NCBI RefSeq assembly: GCF_040801915.1
Contig: NZ_JBFMIA010000001.1
Location: 496,001-560,000 of the forward strand
DNA length: 64,000 nt
Reading direction: 5' to 3'
From: Jeotgalibacillus marinus
Lineage (GTDB): Bacteria > Bacillota > Bacilli > Bacillales > Jeotgalibacillaceae
This document shows, piece after piece, positions 43,644 through 53,051 of this stretch (the first letter of the stretch is position 1; each line of letters begins with the position of its first letter). The notes under the pieces were generated by a model. It ran no database searches. It saw only the letters and a program-made list of their open reading frames with translations, and was not told the origin of the DNA. The position numbers and the translations under genes are program-made.

Positions 43644-46193
43644 TTAAGAACTTGTTCCTGTCTCTTGTAAGGACCGCAAATCTTCCGCTGTCATAAGAAC
43701 ATCTCTAGGTTTACTTCCCTTCGCCTCAGAGATCCAGCCTTGCTTCTGCATTAAATCAATTAAACGTGCTGCTCGGTTGTAACCAATACGGAAATGTCTT
43801 TGCAAAAGCGATGTTGAAGCTCCTCCTTGCGTAACAACCAACTCACATGCATCCATTAGAAGTTCATCCCCTTCATCTTGAATTTCTACTTTTGCAAGTA
43901 GTTCTTCTTGATGGAACAAATAATTTACTTCCCGTTCTTTACGAGCATGTGCAACAACAGCGTCAATTTCATCGTCAGAAACAAAAGTCCCTTGCAATCG
44001 TACAGGCTTTGAAGCTCCATTTCCTAAAAACAGCATGTCCCCTCTTCCAAGCAAACGATCCGCACCAGGTTGATCAATAATGGTTCGAGAGTCTACTTGT
44101 GAACTTACAGAGAAAGCTACTCTCGTTGGCACATTTGCCTTAATCAAGCCCGTAATGACGTCAACAGAAGGACGTTGAGTCGCAATTAACAAATGAATTC
44201 CACATGCACGTGCTTTTTGTGCAATTCGACAAATAGACTCTTCTACGTCCGCTGGTGACATCATCATTAAATCAGCTAATTCATCAATTATAATAACTAG
44301 GTATGGTAGCTTTTGCCCAAATTGACGAGCTTCCTTTGCTTTTTGATTATAACGTCCAATGTCTCGAACACCAGCATGAGCAAACAGCTGATAGCGTCTC
44401 TCCATCTCCTCTACTGACCACTTTAGAGCAGCGGTCGCCGCCTTTACATCAGTGATAACAGGACTTACAAGATGTGGAATATGATTGTACGGCGCTAATT
44501 CGACCATTTTCGGATCGATCAACAGCAATCTTAGATCGTCTGGTGAAGAATGATACAACAAACTAACTAAAATAGAATTGATGCACACACTTTTTCCTGA
44601 ACCAGTAGCACCAGCAATCAAGCCGTGTGGCATTTTGCCGATATCTGTCACGACAGGTTGTCCCTCTATATCTAGTCCAAGTGCAATTGGCAGTGTTGCG
44701 GTCGACTCTTTAAATGCCTGATGGTCTAGTATTTCCTTTAAAGCCACAGGTCTACTCGTTGGATTAGGAATTTCAATCCCTATCGCTGTTTTTCCTGGGA
44801 TTGGTGCTTCCATTCGAATATCACGCGCAGCCAAACTAAGTTTGATGTCATCGGTTAAGCCTGTAACTTTACTTACCTTCACGCCCTTCTCAGGAAAAAT
44901 CTCAAAGCGCGTAACTGACGGGCCTTGCGTCACATGTCTTACTTTAGCATTCACATTAAAATGAAATAATGTTTCATCTAAAAGTTCAGCTTGTTCATTT
45001 AGCCATGCATGATCAACTTCGGTATGTATGGGGGACGTCAATAAATCCATTGATGGAAACGCATAGTATGCAGGATCTTCTTCCTTTGATTGTAATGTTG
45101 CAGTTGGGATCGAAACAGATTCTGCTTCTTTATTACCGACTTCAGGTTGGACGTCTTTTTTTGGCGTTGATTGAACACTTGGCTCTGCTTTTTCAGTATT
45201 TAAAGTTGATGGTGTTGATGGTGTTGCTTCTTTACTTTTCAACTTGCGCCGGTCTTGTTTTAACATCATAACGTTAAAAGGTAATTGACCAGGTTTTTTT
45301 TCTTTTACTGGTTGCGGTTGTTGTTTTAATGTTTTAACTTTTGATTTCGGTTGTTGATCTTCTTGTTTAACAGATGGTGGTTCTGGTTCCCTTAGTGCTT
45401 CATGTTGATCCGTACATTTCTTCTCGTGCATATTCTGTTCTTCATTTGACGGAAGAGTTTCCTCACTAGGTTTCATTATCGACTTAAAATTTTGTGGGTC
45501 AATCTTTCCTGCAACCTTATTTTGTGTCGGTTCAGGTGACGAAACTGCCTCATCAGGCAAATCTGTATGAATGGTATATGGCTGTTGCACCTCAGGCCTA
45601 ACAATGAGCTCTTCCTCCAAGATAGACGGTGATTCTGACGGAATATTTTTTTGAACAACTGTATTTTCTTCTGTGAACTTAGGATACTGGTCTTTATTTA
45701 TATCGTCGTTACTGCTTTCCACTACTTTTTGCTCGTCAGTAAGTGGCTTTTGGGGCGATTCAACAACGTTCGTGCTTCTGGATGCCCTTTTTTTAGAATC
45801 TGGCAACTCATACTCGATTTCTTGTTCTTTAACCTTTGGACGGTTACGGAATCCATAAACCGGTGATGGCACTTCAGTTGGTATGAATGGTTTTTTGAAA
45901 GCATCACTTTTTAATTTTTCCGGTGTTTCATAATCATCCATTTCGTTTCTTATCGGTCGCTTGGCGTGATTTTCTCTTCTCTTTAGGTGCTGATCATGAG
46001 GATCGGTACTCTCAATACTTTCATCTGATATTAAAGGAAAGCCAAACTCCCCTTTTGGATACTGGTACACCATTTTCGCATCTAATTCTTTTTTATATAT
46101 TAACTTTTCATTTTTGGACGGTGAACTTTTATATTCTACTTTTCCTTCTTCTTGGTCTTGTAAAAAAGATAACATCTTTTTAATCCAACTCAT
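43644..46193 (-). CDS. sftA: Soluble FtsK/SpoIIIE-type DNA translocase SftA
   Basis: An 849-aa septum-associated ATPase that clears chromosome ends from the closing septum. It has no membrane helices. A short N-terminal targeting region (MSWIKKMLSFL) leads into a long low-complexity Glu/Pro/Lys linker (about residues 45-370). The translocase core holds the Walker A GLIAGATGSGKSVCINSIL, Walker B YLVIIIDELADLMM, and a C-terminal gamma winged helix ending LQRHFRIGYNRAARLID that would read SRS-type DNA signals. A GTG three codons upstream is an alternative start; neither has a strong ribosome site. Confidence 0.93.
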   Translation of the reverse strand: MSWIKKMLSFLQDQEEGKVEYKSSPSKNEKLIYKKELDAKMVYQYPKGEFGFPLISDESIESTDPHDQHLKRRENHAKRPIRNEMDDYETPEKLKSDAFKKPFIPTEVPSPVYGFRNRPKVKEQEIEYELPDSKKRASRSTNVVESPQKPLTDEQKVVESSNDDINKDQYPKFTEENTVVQKNIPSESPSILEEELIVRPEVQQPYTIHTDLPDEAVSSPEPTQNKVAGKIDPQNFKSIMKPSEETLPSNEEQNMHEKKCTDQHEALREPEPPSVKQEDQQPKSKVKTLKQQPQPVKEKKPGQLPFNVMMLKQDRRKLKSKEATPSTPSTLNTEKAEPSVQSTPKKDVQPEVGNKEAESVSIPTATLQSKEEDPAYYAFPSMDLLTSPIHTEVDHAWLNEQAELLDETLFHFNVNAKVRHVTQGPSVTRFEIFPEKGVKVSKVTGLTDDIKLSLAARDIRMEAPIPGKTAIGIEIPNPTSRPVALKEILDHQAFKESTATLPIALGLDIEGQPVVTDIGKMPHGLIAGATGSGKSVCINSILVSLLYHSSPDDLRLLLIDPKMVELAPYNHIPHLVSPVITDVKAATAALKWSVEEMERRYQLFAHAGVRDIGRYNQKAKEARQFGQKLPYLVIIIDELADLMMMSPADVEESICRIAQKARACGIHLLIATQRPSVDVITGLIKANVPTRVAFSVSSQVDSRTIIDQPGADRLLGRGDMLFLGNGASKPVRLQGTFVSDDEIDAVVAHARKEREVNYLFHQEELLAKVEIQDEGDELLMDACELVVTQGGASTSLLQRHFRIGYNRAARLIDLMQKQGWISEAKGSKPRDVLMTAEDLRSLQETGTSS

Positions 46194-46329
46194 TCGTATC
46201 ACTCATTTCTTTAAGTTCCATTCCATTCTATCAGTTTTTTATTCATTTACGAGTGAAATTGGTGAAATGATTCGATCGAATTAGAACGGTTTTCGAATGC
46301 TTGGTACTGCTCTTCATTTTTCCCCATAA

Positions 46330-46386
46330 TAAAAAACCACCCCAGTTAGTTCCCGAGTGTTCCAGAAACTAAACGGAGCAGCCTGA
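46330..46386 (-). terminator. Probable terminator of ytpQ-ytpR
   Basis: On the minus strand CCGTTTAGTT/AACTAACTGG pairs imperfectly and is followed by GGTTTTTTATT. Confidence 0.55.
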
Positions 46387-46398
46387 CTCATTCTTCGC

Positions 46399-47007
46399 TT
46401 ATGTAAGAGAGAAAGATTGTCCCACTTCATATGAATCCTCGAGTACCAATATTCCTTTTTCTTGTGGAGCGTCTTTTAGCGCTAATTCTTTAGCTGAGCA
46501 AATCATCCCACGCGATGGAACTCCTCTAAGCTCAGCGTCTTTAATCACAAGACCACTAGGCATAACAGCTCCGACTTTTGCCACTACAACCTTTTGACCT
46601 TCGTCAACATTTGGTGCACCACAAACGATTTGGAGTGTTCCATTATCAACGTTTACTTGGCAAATGTTCAGTTTATCTGCATTAGGGTGTTTTTCTTTTG
46701 ATTGTACAAAGCCTACAACAAATTTTGGTGAAAAGTCAGCTATGATTGGCTCTTCAAAGCCATTTTTGCGTAACGCATCATTGACTACAGATAACTTTTC
46801 TTTATCCATTTCAACAACACCATTGGCAGTAATCGTCATATAGTTTGAAGCATTGAATAAATTGTAGCCTGCAACTTCGCCTGATTCGCTATTTGTGATT
46901 CTTGCTACATCATTTTTGCGTTCAAATGTGCGTAGATCAGCTGGTACCGATTGCAATGTAATTAAAAGGACATCCCCTACACCGTTTTGATTATAAAATA
47001 CATTCAT
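46399..47007 (-). CDS. ytpR: YtpR, tRNA-binding (EMAP/Arc1p-like) domain protein
   Basis: A 202-aa protein. The N-terminal 85 residues are of the DUF4479 type, and the C-terminal OB-fold tRNA-binding domain covers FVVGFVQSKEKHPNADKLN to the end. The motif KHPNADKL and GMICSAKEL match the N-terminal domain of phenylalanyl-tRNA synthetase beta. A free-standing protein of this kind is standard in Bacillus and its role is unknown. It follows ytpQ by 12 bases in an operon, with AGGAGAACACAAT before the ATG. Confidence 0.93.
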   Translation of the reverse strand: MNVFYNQNGVGDVLLITLQSVPADLRTFERKNDVARITNSESGEVAGYNLFNASNYMTITANGVVEMDKEKLSVVNDALRKNGFEEPIIADFSPKFVVGFVQSKEKHPNADKLNICQVNVDNGTLQIVCGAPNVDEGQKVVVAKVGAVMPSGLVIKDAELRGVPSRGMICSAKELALKDAPQEKGILVLEDSYEVGQSFSLT

Positions 47008-47019
47008 ATTGTGTTCTCC

Positions 47020-47835
47020 TTATTCTCTTCGTTTATTTTTCCCTAAAATAAATACTGGTTCTAGCTCTCCATCCTCGTAAATAAAGGAAAGTGCAGTAAT
47101 TGGTACGTGACCATTCGCGAAAAAAGACATAGCCATTTGAGCAAGCACATCATAGCCCGTTTCATTCCTCATATCACCAATGATTAGTACATCTTGATGC
47201 GGCACAGCAACAGTCATCTCACCTTCCATCTTACCTGCCATTTCTTTAAGAAATGAATCATTCAAAATGCGGCTTGCATCGTAGCCGTCATTTGTATTCA
47301 TAAAATAGAAGACATTTCCAGCTACTTCATCTTTTTTCACAGTTGTTGGAAGTGAGCGCACATTAAATTGAGCTATTTCTTTCACTTGCCCTTTTGTCCA
47401 TCCTTGCTTAGCTAAAAAGTTTTCATCAATTAGACGATAGGTAGTCCCTAAATCGACTGCATAATAAATACGCGTTTCTGCTGTATGCTCATCAAAGACA
47501 AAAGGTACACCTTCACTAGCTTCCTCAGGAAATGAAGTCGAACGAATCACAGGGAGGACTTGCTTTTCAGCTGATTCCACGGTCGTTTCAGTGCCCATAA
47601 CAGAAAGCGCTTCTTCTACATAATAGGACACCTCATCAATCGCTACATCCTTTTGGGCATTCCACTTGCCTATTACACTTGGAATAGACACTTCTATTCC
47701 CTTGCCTGTCGCTTTATTTTCGAACCGAATTTGATCTTTTTCACGATCATATGAGATTTTCCGATCATCTCGTTGTAGTCGTTCCTCTAACAATCGTTTC
47801 ATCTCAATTGAATCCATTTTTATCTTCTTACTCAT
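47020..47835 (-). CDS. ytpQ: DUF1444 protein YtpQ
   Basis: A 271-aa DUF1444 protein of unknown function, cytoplasmic and without membrane segments. Typical blocks are DLGTTYRLIDENFLAKQGW and YFMNTNDGYDASRILN. I choose the second of two adjacent ATG codons, which gives the better spacing from AGGAGG. It heads a two-gene unit with ytpR and follows a hairpin after ytpP. Confidence 0.9.
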   Translation of the reverse strand: MSKKIKMDSIEMKRLLEERLQRDDRKISYDREKDQIRFENKATGKGIEVSIPSVIGKWNAQKDVAIDEVSYYVEEALSVMGTETTVESAEKQVLPVIRSTSFPEEASEGVPFVFDEHTAETRIYYAVDLGTTYRLIDENFLAKQGWTKGQVKEIAQFNVRSLPTTVKKDEVAGNVFYFMNTNDGYDASRILNDSFLKEMAGKMEGEMTVAVPHQDVLIIGDMRNETGYDVLAQMAMSFFANGHVPITALSFIYEDGELEPVFILGKNKRRE

Positions 47836-47894
47836 CATCTTCCTCCTATCTAGGAGTGTCTTATTTTGTCTCAGGCTCTATTGTACATCAAAAT

Positions 47895-47940
47895 GACCTG
47901 GCCCTAAAGGGAGAAACCCTTTAAAAGGACCAGGTCGTTT
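47895..47940 (-). terminator. Terminator of the PTS-EIIC/ytpP operon
   Basis: A long hairpin with GACCTGGTCC..AAAGGG and CCCTTT..GGCCAGGTC arms follows ytpP on the minus strand; the U-run after it is short (ATTTTG). Confidence 0.65.
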
Positions 47941-47975
47941 ATTTTTGGTTACAATTTACGAAATGAAGCGAAAAA

Positions 47976-48293
47976 TTAAGCTGGTAATTCCGCTAAAAAG
48001 CTTTCAATTTCTTCTTGTGTTTTACTATCTTTACTGACAAATCGACCCTTTTCTTCGCCATTGTTAAAAGCAACAAAACTTGGGATCCCGAATATATCTA
48101 ATTCGATGCATAAATCAATGAATTCGTCTCGATCAACATAGACAAACGTGAAATCCGAAAATGCTCTTTCTATATCTGGTAAGATTGGTTCAATCACGCG
48201 ACAATCTCGACACCATTCTGCAGAAAACATAAAAACATGCTGACCTTCATTTTTCATTTCATTAAATTGAGCAATCGATTCTAGCTTTTTCAT
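47976..48293 (-). CDS. ytpP: Thioredoxin-like protein YtpP
   Basis: A 105-aa thioredoxin-fold protein. The active site is AEWCRDCRVIEP (Cys-Arg-Asp-Cys) near residues 27-30, and the cis-proline segment is FGIPSFVAF. Its redox partner is unknown. Its ribosome site GGAGGTAAGTAATAA lies in the end of the upstream EIIC-like gene, four bases apart, so the two are translated together. Confidence 0.93.
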   Translation of the reverse strand: MKKLESIAQFNEMKNEGQHVFMFSAEWCRDCRVIEPILPDIERAFSDFTFVYVDRDEFIDLCIELDIFGIPSFVAFNNGEEKGRFVSKDSKTQEEIESFLAELPA

Positions 48294-48296
48294 TTA

Positions 48297-49334
48297 TTAC
48301 TTACCTCCCGTATGAATCTTCATTTGTCCTTCTTTGATTAAGCCAATCTTTCTCATATAAATAGATAGTAACAAGGTAATTACAATAGGTCCAATAAAAT
48401 GCAACAAAGCTACCTTAATAACAACATCCATCGTGAATCCCATCGTTTGAAAGGTCATGATTTGTCCAACTAACCCGCTTGTGCCCATTCCTGCTCCAGA
48501 AGAGTTATTTTCCATAATCCAAACAGTTGTACCGATTGGCGCAAGTATAATCCCTGCTAATGTAGGCGGAATTAAAATGAATGGGTTCCTTAAAATATTA
48601 GGCACTTGAAGCATAGACGTTCCAATTCCTTGAGCAATTAAACCAGCGAACTTATTTTCACGGTAGCTCGCCACAGCAAACCCTATCATTTGGGCGCTAC
48701 AACCAATCGTTGCTGCACCAGCCGCTAATCCGTTTAAATCAAGCATGAGCGCAATCGCTACACTCGAAATGGGTGCTGTTAATGCAATCCCCATCAGCGC
48801 CGCTACGAGCATTCCCATAATGATTGGACGTTGCACTGTAGACCATTCTATCCAACCACCAAAGGTTGTCATAAATTGGGCAATTCCAGGACCCAAAAGT
48901 GCAGCTATTGAGTACCCTGAAAAAATCGTCACAAATGGGGTCACAATGATATCAATTTTTGTGGATTGGCTAACCATTTTCCCCACTTCTGTAGAAAATA
49001 CAGCTGCCAAATATGCACCTGCTGGACCACCAAGAGATGCACCTGCAGCTCCAGTTACAGCAGCAGCAAAAAGTACTAATGGTGGCGCTTTTAAACCATA
49101 TGCAACAGCTACCCCAATGGCAGGTCCTAGTAATGACATGGCGAGTGTTCCAATGTCTACGAAAAAATCACCTAAAAAAACAGTTGAAAAACCACGATTT
49201 ATTTGTTCTCCAAGTGTTTTCATAATCAATCCAATAATAAGCGACCCAAAAAGTCCAAGAGCCATATAACTCAGTCCATCGATAAAATATGTTTTTAGCG
49301 ATGGATTAATTCCTTTTTTCTTTAACCAATTCAT
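48297..49334 (-). CDS. PTS EIIC-type membrane protein (PTS_EIIC_2 family)
   Basis: A 345-aa membrane protein with about nine to ten hydrophobic helices, many Gly and Ala, matching the family annotated as phosphotransferase system EIIC (PF13303 type). Motifs include GLMMKTLG-like LIIGLIMKTLGEQIN and MLQVPNILRNPFILIPPTLAG. No EIIA or EIIB domain or gene is nearby, so sugar transport by the PTS is unproven; it may be a different transporter. The ATG follows GGGAGGATCTTGTG; a 28-codon open extension is not supported. It leads ytpP. Confidence 0.8.
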   Translation of the reverse strand: MNWLKKKGINPSLKTYFIDGLSYMALGLFGSLIIGLIMKTLGEQINRGFSTVFLGDFFVDIGTLAMSLLGPAIGVAVAYGLKAPPLVLFAAAVTGAAGASLGGPAGAYLAAVFSTEVGKMVSQSTKIDIIVTPFVTIFSGYSIAALLGPGIAQFMTTFGGWIEWSTVQRPIIMGMLVAALMGIALTAPISSVAIALMLDLNGLAAGAATIGCSAQMIGFAVASYRENKFAGLIAQGIGTSMLQVPNILRNPFILIPPTLAGIILAPIGTTVWIMENNSSGAGMGTSGLVGQIMTFQTMGFTMDVVIKVALLHFIGPIVITLLLSIYMRKIGLIKEGQMKIHTGGK

Positions 49335-49435
49335 CACAAGATCCTCCCTATAGAAGTCAACACCACTAGTGTAAAGACACTTGTCAGCAAAGTAAACAAA
49401 AAAATAGGACTTCAGCAATAAAAGTCCTAAATAAG

Positions 49436-49957
49436 TTATTCACTCTCATTATTCCATTCTACTGACTTCACCGTTTCCATCATCCAACTTGCGTTTTTCG
49501 AAAGATCTTCCAATGATGAAATAGTTGTCAGTTTAACATCATCAATGCCAGTAACAAGTTCATATTCCTCTTCATTTTCTTGACGCATCAATACGTATCC
49601 AATGCTGTCTCCGTCTTCAAACGTTTCGTTGACCATCCATGGGTTTTCTGTATCTTTTGTCGTCATTGTATAGACAACGTCGTTCCCAGCTTCTTCATTT
49701 TGATGATAGAACAGCACAAATGTATCGTTACTTTTTTCAATAATAACATTGTTGTCTGACTCTTCTACAATCGATGTTCTAAAAGGTAAGCGAAAAGATA
49801 ACTCCTCTATATGTTCATTCGGTCTATTAGGTTCTTCTTCAAAAATTTGCTCTACATCTTCCAACGTTTTCTCTTTCTCTTCTTCGATGGTAGCGCTGCA
49901 GGCAACTAACACTGTGGTCATAACAAGGAGGACCACGAGTAGATATTCTTTCTTCAT
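49436..49957 (-). CDS. Unknown lipoprotein, 173 aa
   Basis: A secreted lipoprotein. The signal peptide MKKEYLLVVLLVMTTVLVAC ends in the lipobox LVAC with Cys20 as the lipidated residue. The mature part is very acidic (SATIEEEKEKTLEDVEQIF) and has no recognised domain; FRLPFRTSIVEESDNNVII might form a beta sheet. AGGAGGAATGAATC precedes the ATG. No operon partner is evident, since it is 100 bases upstream of the EIIC gene on the same strand. Confidence 0.85.
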   Translation of the reverse strand: MKKEYLLVVLLVMTTVLVACSATIEEEKEKTLEDVEQIFEEEPNRPNEHIEELSFRLPFRTSIVEESDNNVIIEKSNDTFVLFYHQNEEAGNDVVYTMTTKDTENPWMVNETFEDGDSIGYVLMRQENEEEYELVTGIDDVKLTTISSLEDLSKNASWMMETVKSVEWNNESE

Positions 49958-50172
49958 GATTCATTCCTCCTAAATCTAAAAAAGTATTCGCCTAACATGA
50001 TACCTTTGAAGCCAGCCATTTGACAACCCATTTCCATCTGTAAATTTTTATGTAATTTTCCAACATGCTATACAAGTAAGTAAATTCTCGAGTGTTGTGT
50101 AGATAAAGGTGTCTTTTTAACTCAGTATGAAACTTCAATAGTTTAAATAGAACAAGTCCAAAAAACATTTAA

Positions 50173-50425
50173 ATGTTGTCTTATAAACGATTGATTGCTT
50201 ATGGTGGTCGTCTTTTGAAAGAAATACATAAAGAGTTGAACTTGGGTGATGCGGAAAATGGCGATCTTGTTCATGTGGATGGTGACTCGGATGAAGTCGC
50301 TAATGGTACGATTGAGGTCATGGCTTACTGGCATGTCGGGAATTGGTGAAGAGCATAAGGAGAAACTGGTACCATTTCATGGTTACAACCGCAGTGCGGT
50401 TGGTTATGTTAGTTTTAACTTGTAG
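50173..50425 (+). pseudogene. Remnant resembling a rolling-circle plasmid Rep protein C-terminus
   Basis: A plus-strand frame of 58 codons reads YKRLIAYGGRLLKEIHKELN, then LGDAENGDLVHVDGD and IEVMAYWHVGNW. This closely resembles the C-terminal end of replication initiators of pUB110/pC194-type plasmids (Rep_1 family) as I remember them. A stop stands directly before the first ATG and there is no ribosome site. After the TGA a shifted frame continues EEHKEKLVPFHGYNRSAVGY to a TAG at 50425. It is a truncated, frameshifted relic. Confidence 0.5.
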
Positions 50426-50550
50426 TATTTACGCTTTCGATGTTTCTAGTTAAGTTAGTGGGAAAAATGTCTGATTTTCCTCCTTGAGATTAAAAAGATA
50501 ATGAACAATATCGTGATTATTAAATTTGCTCTTTTTGTTTGAAAAGCAAT

Positions 50551-50570
50551 TAGAGCGCCTTTAGGCGCTC
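50551..50570 (+). terminator. Short hairpin GAGCGCC/GGCGCTC
   Basis: A perfect 7-base stem with loop TTTA is followed by TTGTTATT, a weak U-tract. It lies downstream of the Rep-like remnant and could be a relic of its terminator. Confidence 0.4.
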
Positions 50571-50615
50571 TTGTTATTGATGGTTGCCCAGCTGGCTATT
50601 GATTTCTTTTCTTGA

Positions 50616-51134
50616 TCACTTCACTTTATCCTCTATTAGTTCAAACATTCTCGCATACGCATTTTTTATATTTTTATCTGTTGGCTGATCGTTGTAAAGA
50701 GTTGTAGCAAACTTATCATCATTGTAATATCCCTGTAGATACCATCCGCTGTCATTTGGAAACCCTTTGTTGTACGGTACGTCTTTATCTAGAAAAGTTT
50801 GTGACATGACCACCGAATCAATAAAAACAAACGCTACATCCGTATCATTGAAAATATCCGTATACTTATTCTCTGCCACTGTATCAAGAAATTTTTTGTT
50901 TATGAATACAGCGTCCAGACCATCTTCAAAGCCTTTCTCTAATAACTGGTTAGTATCTAACGGTTTAAAGGTTGCATGATTCTTGTCTGCATCGTGGATC
51001 ATTGGGAATTCTCCAATTACACCAATTACAAGTTCTCTTCCTTCATAATGATTTATGATATCTTCATTCTTGCCACAAGCAGAAAGAGAAAACATGATGC
51101 AGAAAAAACAAAAACTTAGGACGTATTTTTTCAT
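50616..51134 (-). CDS. Unknown lipoprotein, 172 aa
   Basis: The signal peptide MKKYVLSFCFFCIMFSLSAC ends in a lipobox LSAC. The mature part contains ELVIGVIGEFPMIHDA and AFVFIDSVVMSQTFLD, with alternating strands and helices reminiscent of a small periplasmic-binding-like fold, but I do not recognise a family. GGGAGGTTCAGCC precedes the ATG; a five-codon extension overlaps that site. A hairpin lies just upstream. Confidence 0.8.
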   Translation of the reverse strand: MKKYVLSFCFFCIMFSLSACGKNEDIINHYEGRELVIGVIGEFPMIHDADKNHATFKPLDTNQLLEKGFEDGLDAVFINKKFLDTVAENKYTDIFNDTDVAFVFIDSVVMSQTFLDKDVPYNKGFPNDSGWYLQGYYNDDKFATTLYNDQPTDKNIKNAYARMFELIEDKVK

Positions 51135-51152
51135 GGCTGAACCTCCCAATTT

Positions 51153-51183
51153 AAAAGAGCCTCAGAATACTCTGAAGCCCTTA
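51153..51183 (-). terminator. Hairpin upstream of the 172-aa lipoprotein gene
   Basis: On the minus strand GGGCTTCAGA/TCTGAGGCTC pairs and is followed by TTTTAAATT. It fits the terminator of the truncated gene at 51194-51430. Confidence 0.6.
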
Positions 51184-51193
51184 ATGGTTTAAT

Positions 51194-51430
51194 CTATCTA
51201 ACTACTTGTTTATATTTCAAACCAGTATAAACAGACCCAAAGAAACTAGAGGTAGTTGAAACGGAATAATTAGCCGTAAGCCATTACTTAATCCAATAGA
51301 CCCAACCTGTGTTGAATTTGTTTGATTGTAAAATTTTCCATTCACAACATAATTATATCCGCTTGTTTTTAAATCCACTTGAATAGTTCCGCTAAAATTG
51401 TGACTGCTCGCCTTTTCGGACTTGTTTAAT
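51194..51430 (-). pseudogene. Truncated, frameshifted 3' end of a secreted-protein gene
   Basis: Right after the stop of the XTPase-like gene, in the same frame, an open stretch without a start reads SSHNFSGTIQVDLKTSGYNY and FYNQTNSTQVGSIGLS. A one-base shift then continues LTANYSVSTTSSFFGSVYTG to a stop at 51194. The Ser/Thr/Asn-rich, beta-strand-like composition suggests an exported protein. The 5' part has been deleted, apparently up to the neighbouring gene. Confidence 0.55.
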
Positions 51431-51435
51431 TTTGT

Positions 51436-51969
51436 TTATTTATTACGGTATTCCCACTGACCAATGAGTAGCTCAACAATATGCCCAAACATTGACGCGC
51501 GATTTATGCGTCCATTGGTAAAGAAACCTACCGCACCTTCATGCATATGGTTATCAGTCTTTTGACTAAACGATTCCATAACAGGGCCTAACTCCTGCCC
51601 CGCTCTTATTCGTTCAGCTATTTCATCTGGCAATCGAAAACGAGCTCCACCAGCAATGAGTGGTTGGTCGTTCGTGTCATCTGTCAAAGCACCCCAATTA
51701 CAAACAATAAGCCCATGAGGTGTTTCCACGACTCCACCTTCAAGTCCAATACCGATCGAAGCACCAATTTCTTTTTTTGCAGCCATAGAACGGTTAATTG
51801 CACCTGTAATCGTTTCATTATCCCCTATTGGTTGTTCAGAAACATCTGAAGGAACCGATACTCCGATTACATTTACATGTGAATAAGATAACTGTGTCAA
51901 TGCTTGTTCTACAGCTCTTAGTTTTGCTTTATTGAGTGTCCCAACTGCAATCATTAATTGATCAACCAT
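51436..51969 (-). CDS. DUF84 / YjjX-type inosine-xanthosine triphosphatase
   Basis: A 177-aa member of the ITPase-like DUF84 family, which hydrolyses non-canonical ITP or XTP. It starts near MIAVGTLNKAKLRAVEQAL and has GIGLEGGVVETPHGL and the C-terminal HEGAVGFFTNGRINRASM motif. The start I use is the ATG after AGGG; a TTG two codons upstream is also open. Its start lies nine bases from the stop of ytoP, so the two form an operon. Confidence 0.85.
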   Translation of the reverse strand: MVDQLMIAVGTLNKAKLRAVEQALTQLSYSHVNVIGVSVPSDVSEQPIGDNETITGAINRSMAAKKEIGASIGIGLEGGVVETPHGLIVCNWGALTDDTNDQPLIAGGARFRLPDEIAERIRAGQELGPVMESFSQKTDNHMHEGAVGFFTNGRINRASMFGHIVELLIGQWEYRNK

Positions 51970-51977
51970 AATCAACC

Positions 51978-53051
51978 CTATGAGTTTTGCCGGATCGAAT
52001 CAATTGTTGAACGATCACATGATTTCACTAGCTTCACGAGCAATTCTTTTGCTGCAGCATAGTCATCGATATGAATCATCGAAGCATGCGTGTGGATGTA
52101 GCGAGAGCAAATCCCTACAACTACACTTGGTACACCTTCATTTGACATGTGAACACGACCTGCATCCGTGCCACCTTGTGACACAAAGTATTGATAAGGA
52201 ATTTTGTTCGACTCAGCTGTATCAAGTACAAATTCTCTCATACCATAATGCGTGACCATGCTGCGGTCAAGAATACGTAAGAGAGTCCCTTTTCCAAGCT
52301 GTCCAAATTCATTTTTATCACCTGCCATATCGTTTGCAGGACTTGCATCCATTGCAAAGAAAATGTCTGGCTTAATTAAGTTGGCTGCCGTTTGAGCACC
52401 ACGCAAGCCTACTTCTTCTTGAACAGTCGCTCCACTGTAAAGTGTACTTCCTAATGTTTCCCCTTGAAGCTCTTTTAACAACTCAATCGAAATACCACAT
52501 CCATAACGATTATCCCATGCTTTTGCTAAAATCTTTTTGTCATTTTCCATGGGTGTGAATGGACAAATCGGAACAATTGAATGACCAGGACGGATCCCCA
52601 TCGATTCAGCATCTGCGCGATCATCCGCACCAACGTCAATGAGCATATTTTTAATGTCCATCGGTTTGGCACGCTTTTCATCACTTAAAAGATGCGGTGG
52701 AATTGAACCAATGACACCGATAATCTTCTTTTTGTCCGTGACGATTTCAACTCTTTGCGCAAGTAGCACCTGGTTCCACCATCCGCCAAGTGTTTGAAAA
52801 CGAAGCATACCGTTTTCAGTAATGCCCGTAACCATAAATCCAACCTCATCCATATGACCTGCTGCCATGACGACGGGTCCATCCTGAGGTCCTTTTTTCA
52901 GACCAAAAATACTTCCTAAACCATCTTGAACAATTTCATCCGAATACTTCGATAGCTCTTGTTTCATAAATGAACGCACGGCATGTTCATTTCCTGGTGC
53001 CCCAGGAAGTTCTGTTAAGGTTTTAAATAATGATAAAGTTTCTTGATTCAA
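51978..53051 (-). CDS. ytoP: M42 family aminopeptidase YtoP
   Basis: A 357-aa cobalt/zinc-dependent aminopeptidase of the tetrahedral TET type. The first metal ligand is in AAGHMDEVGFMV, catalytic glutamates lie in VQEEVGLRGAQTA, the bridging aspartate in WDNRYGCGI, and DASPANDM provides another ligand. It resembles glutamyl aminopeptidases. The ATG is preceded by AGAGGGGA. It leads the XTPase-like gene. Confidence 0.95.
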   Translation of the reverse strand: MNQETLSLFKTLTELPGAPGNEHAVRSFMKQELSKYSDEIVQDGLGSIFGLKKGPQDGPVVMAAGHMDEVGFMVTGITENGMLRFQTLGGWWNQVLLAQRVEIVTDKKKIIGVIGSIPPHLLSDEKRAKPMDIKNMLIDVGADDRADAESMGIRPGHSIVPICPFTPMENDKKILAKAWDNRYGCGISIELLKELQGETLGSTLYSGATVQEEVGLRGAQTAANLIKPDIFFAMDASPANDMAGDKNEFGQLGKGTLLRILDRSMVTHYGMREFVLDTAESNKIPYQYFVSQGGTDAGRVHMSNEGVPSVVVGICSRYIHTHASMIHIDDYAAAKELLVKLVKSCDRSTIDSIRQNS

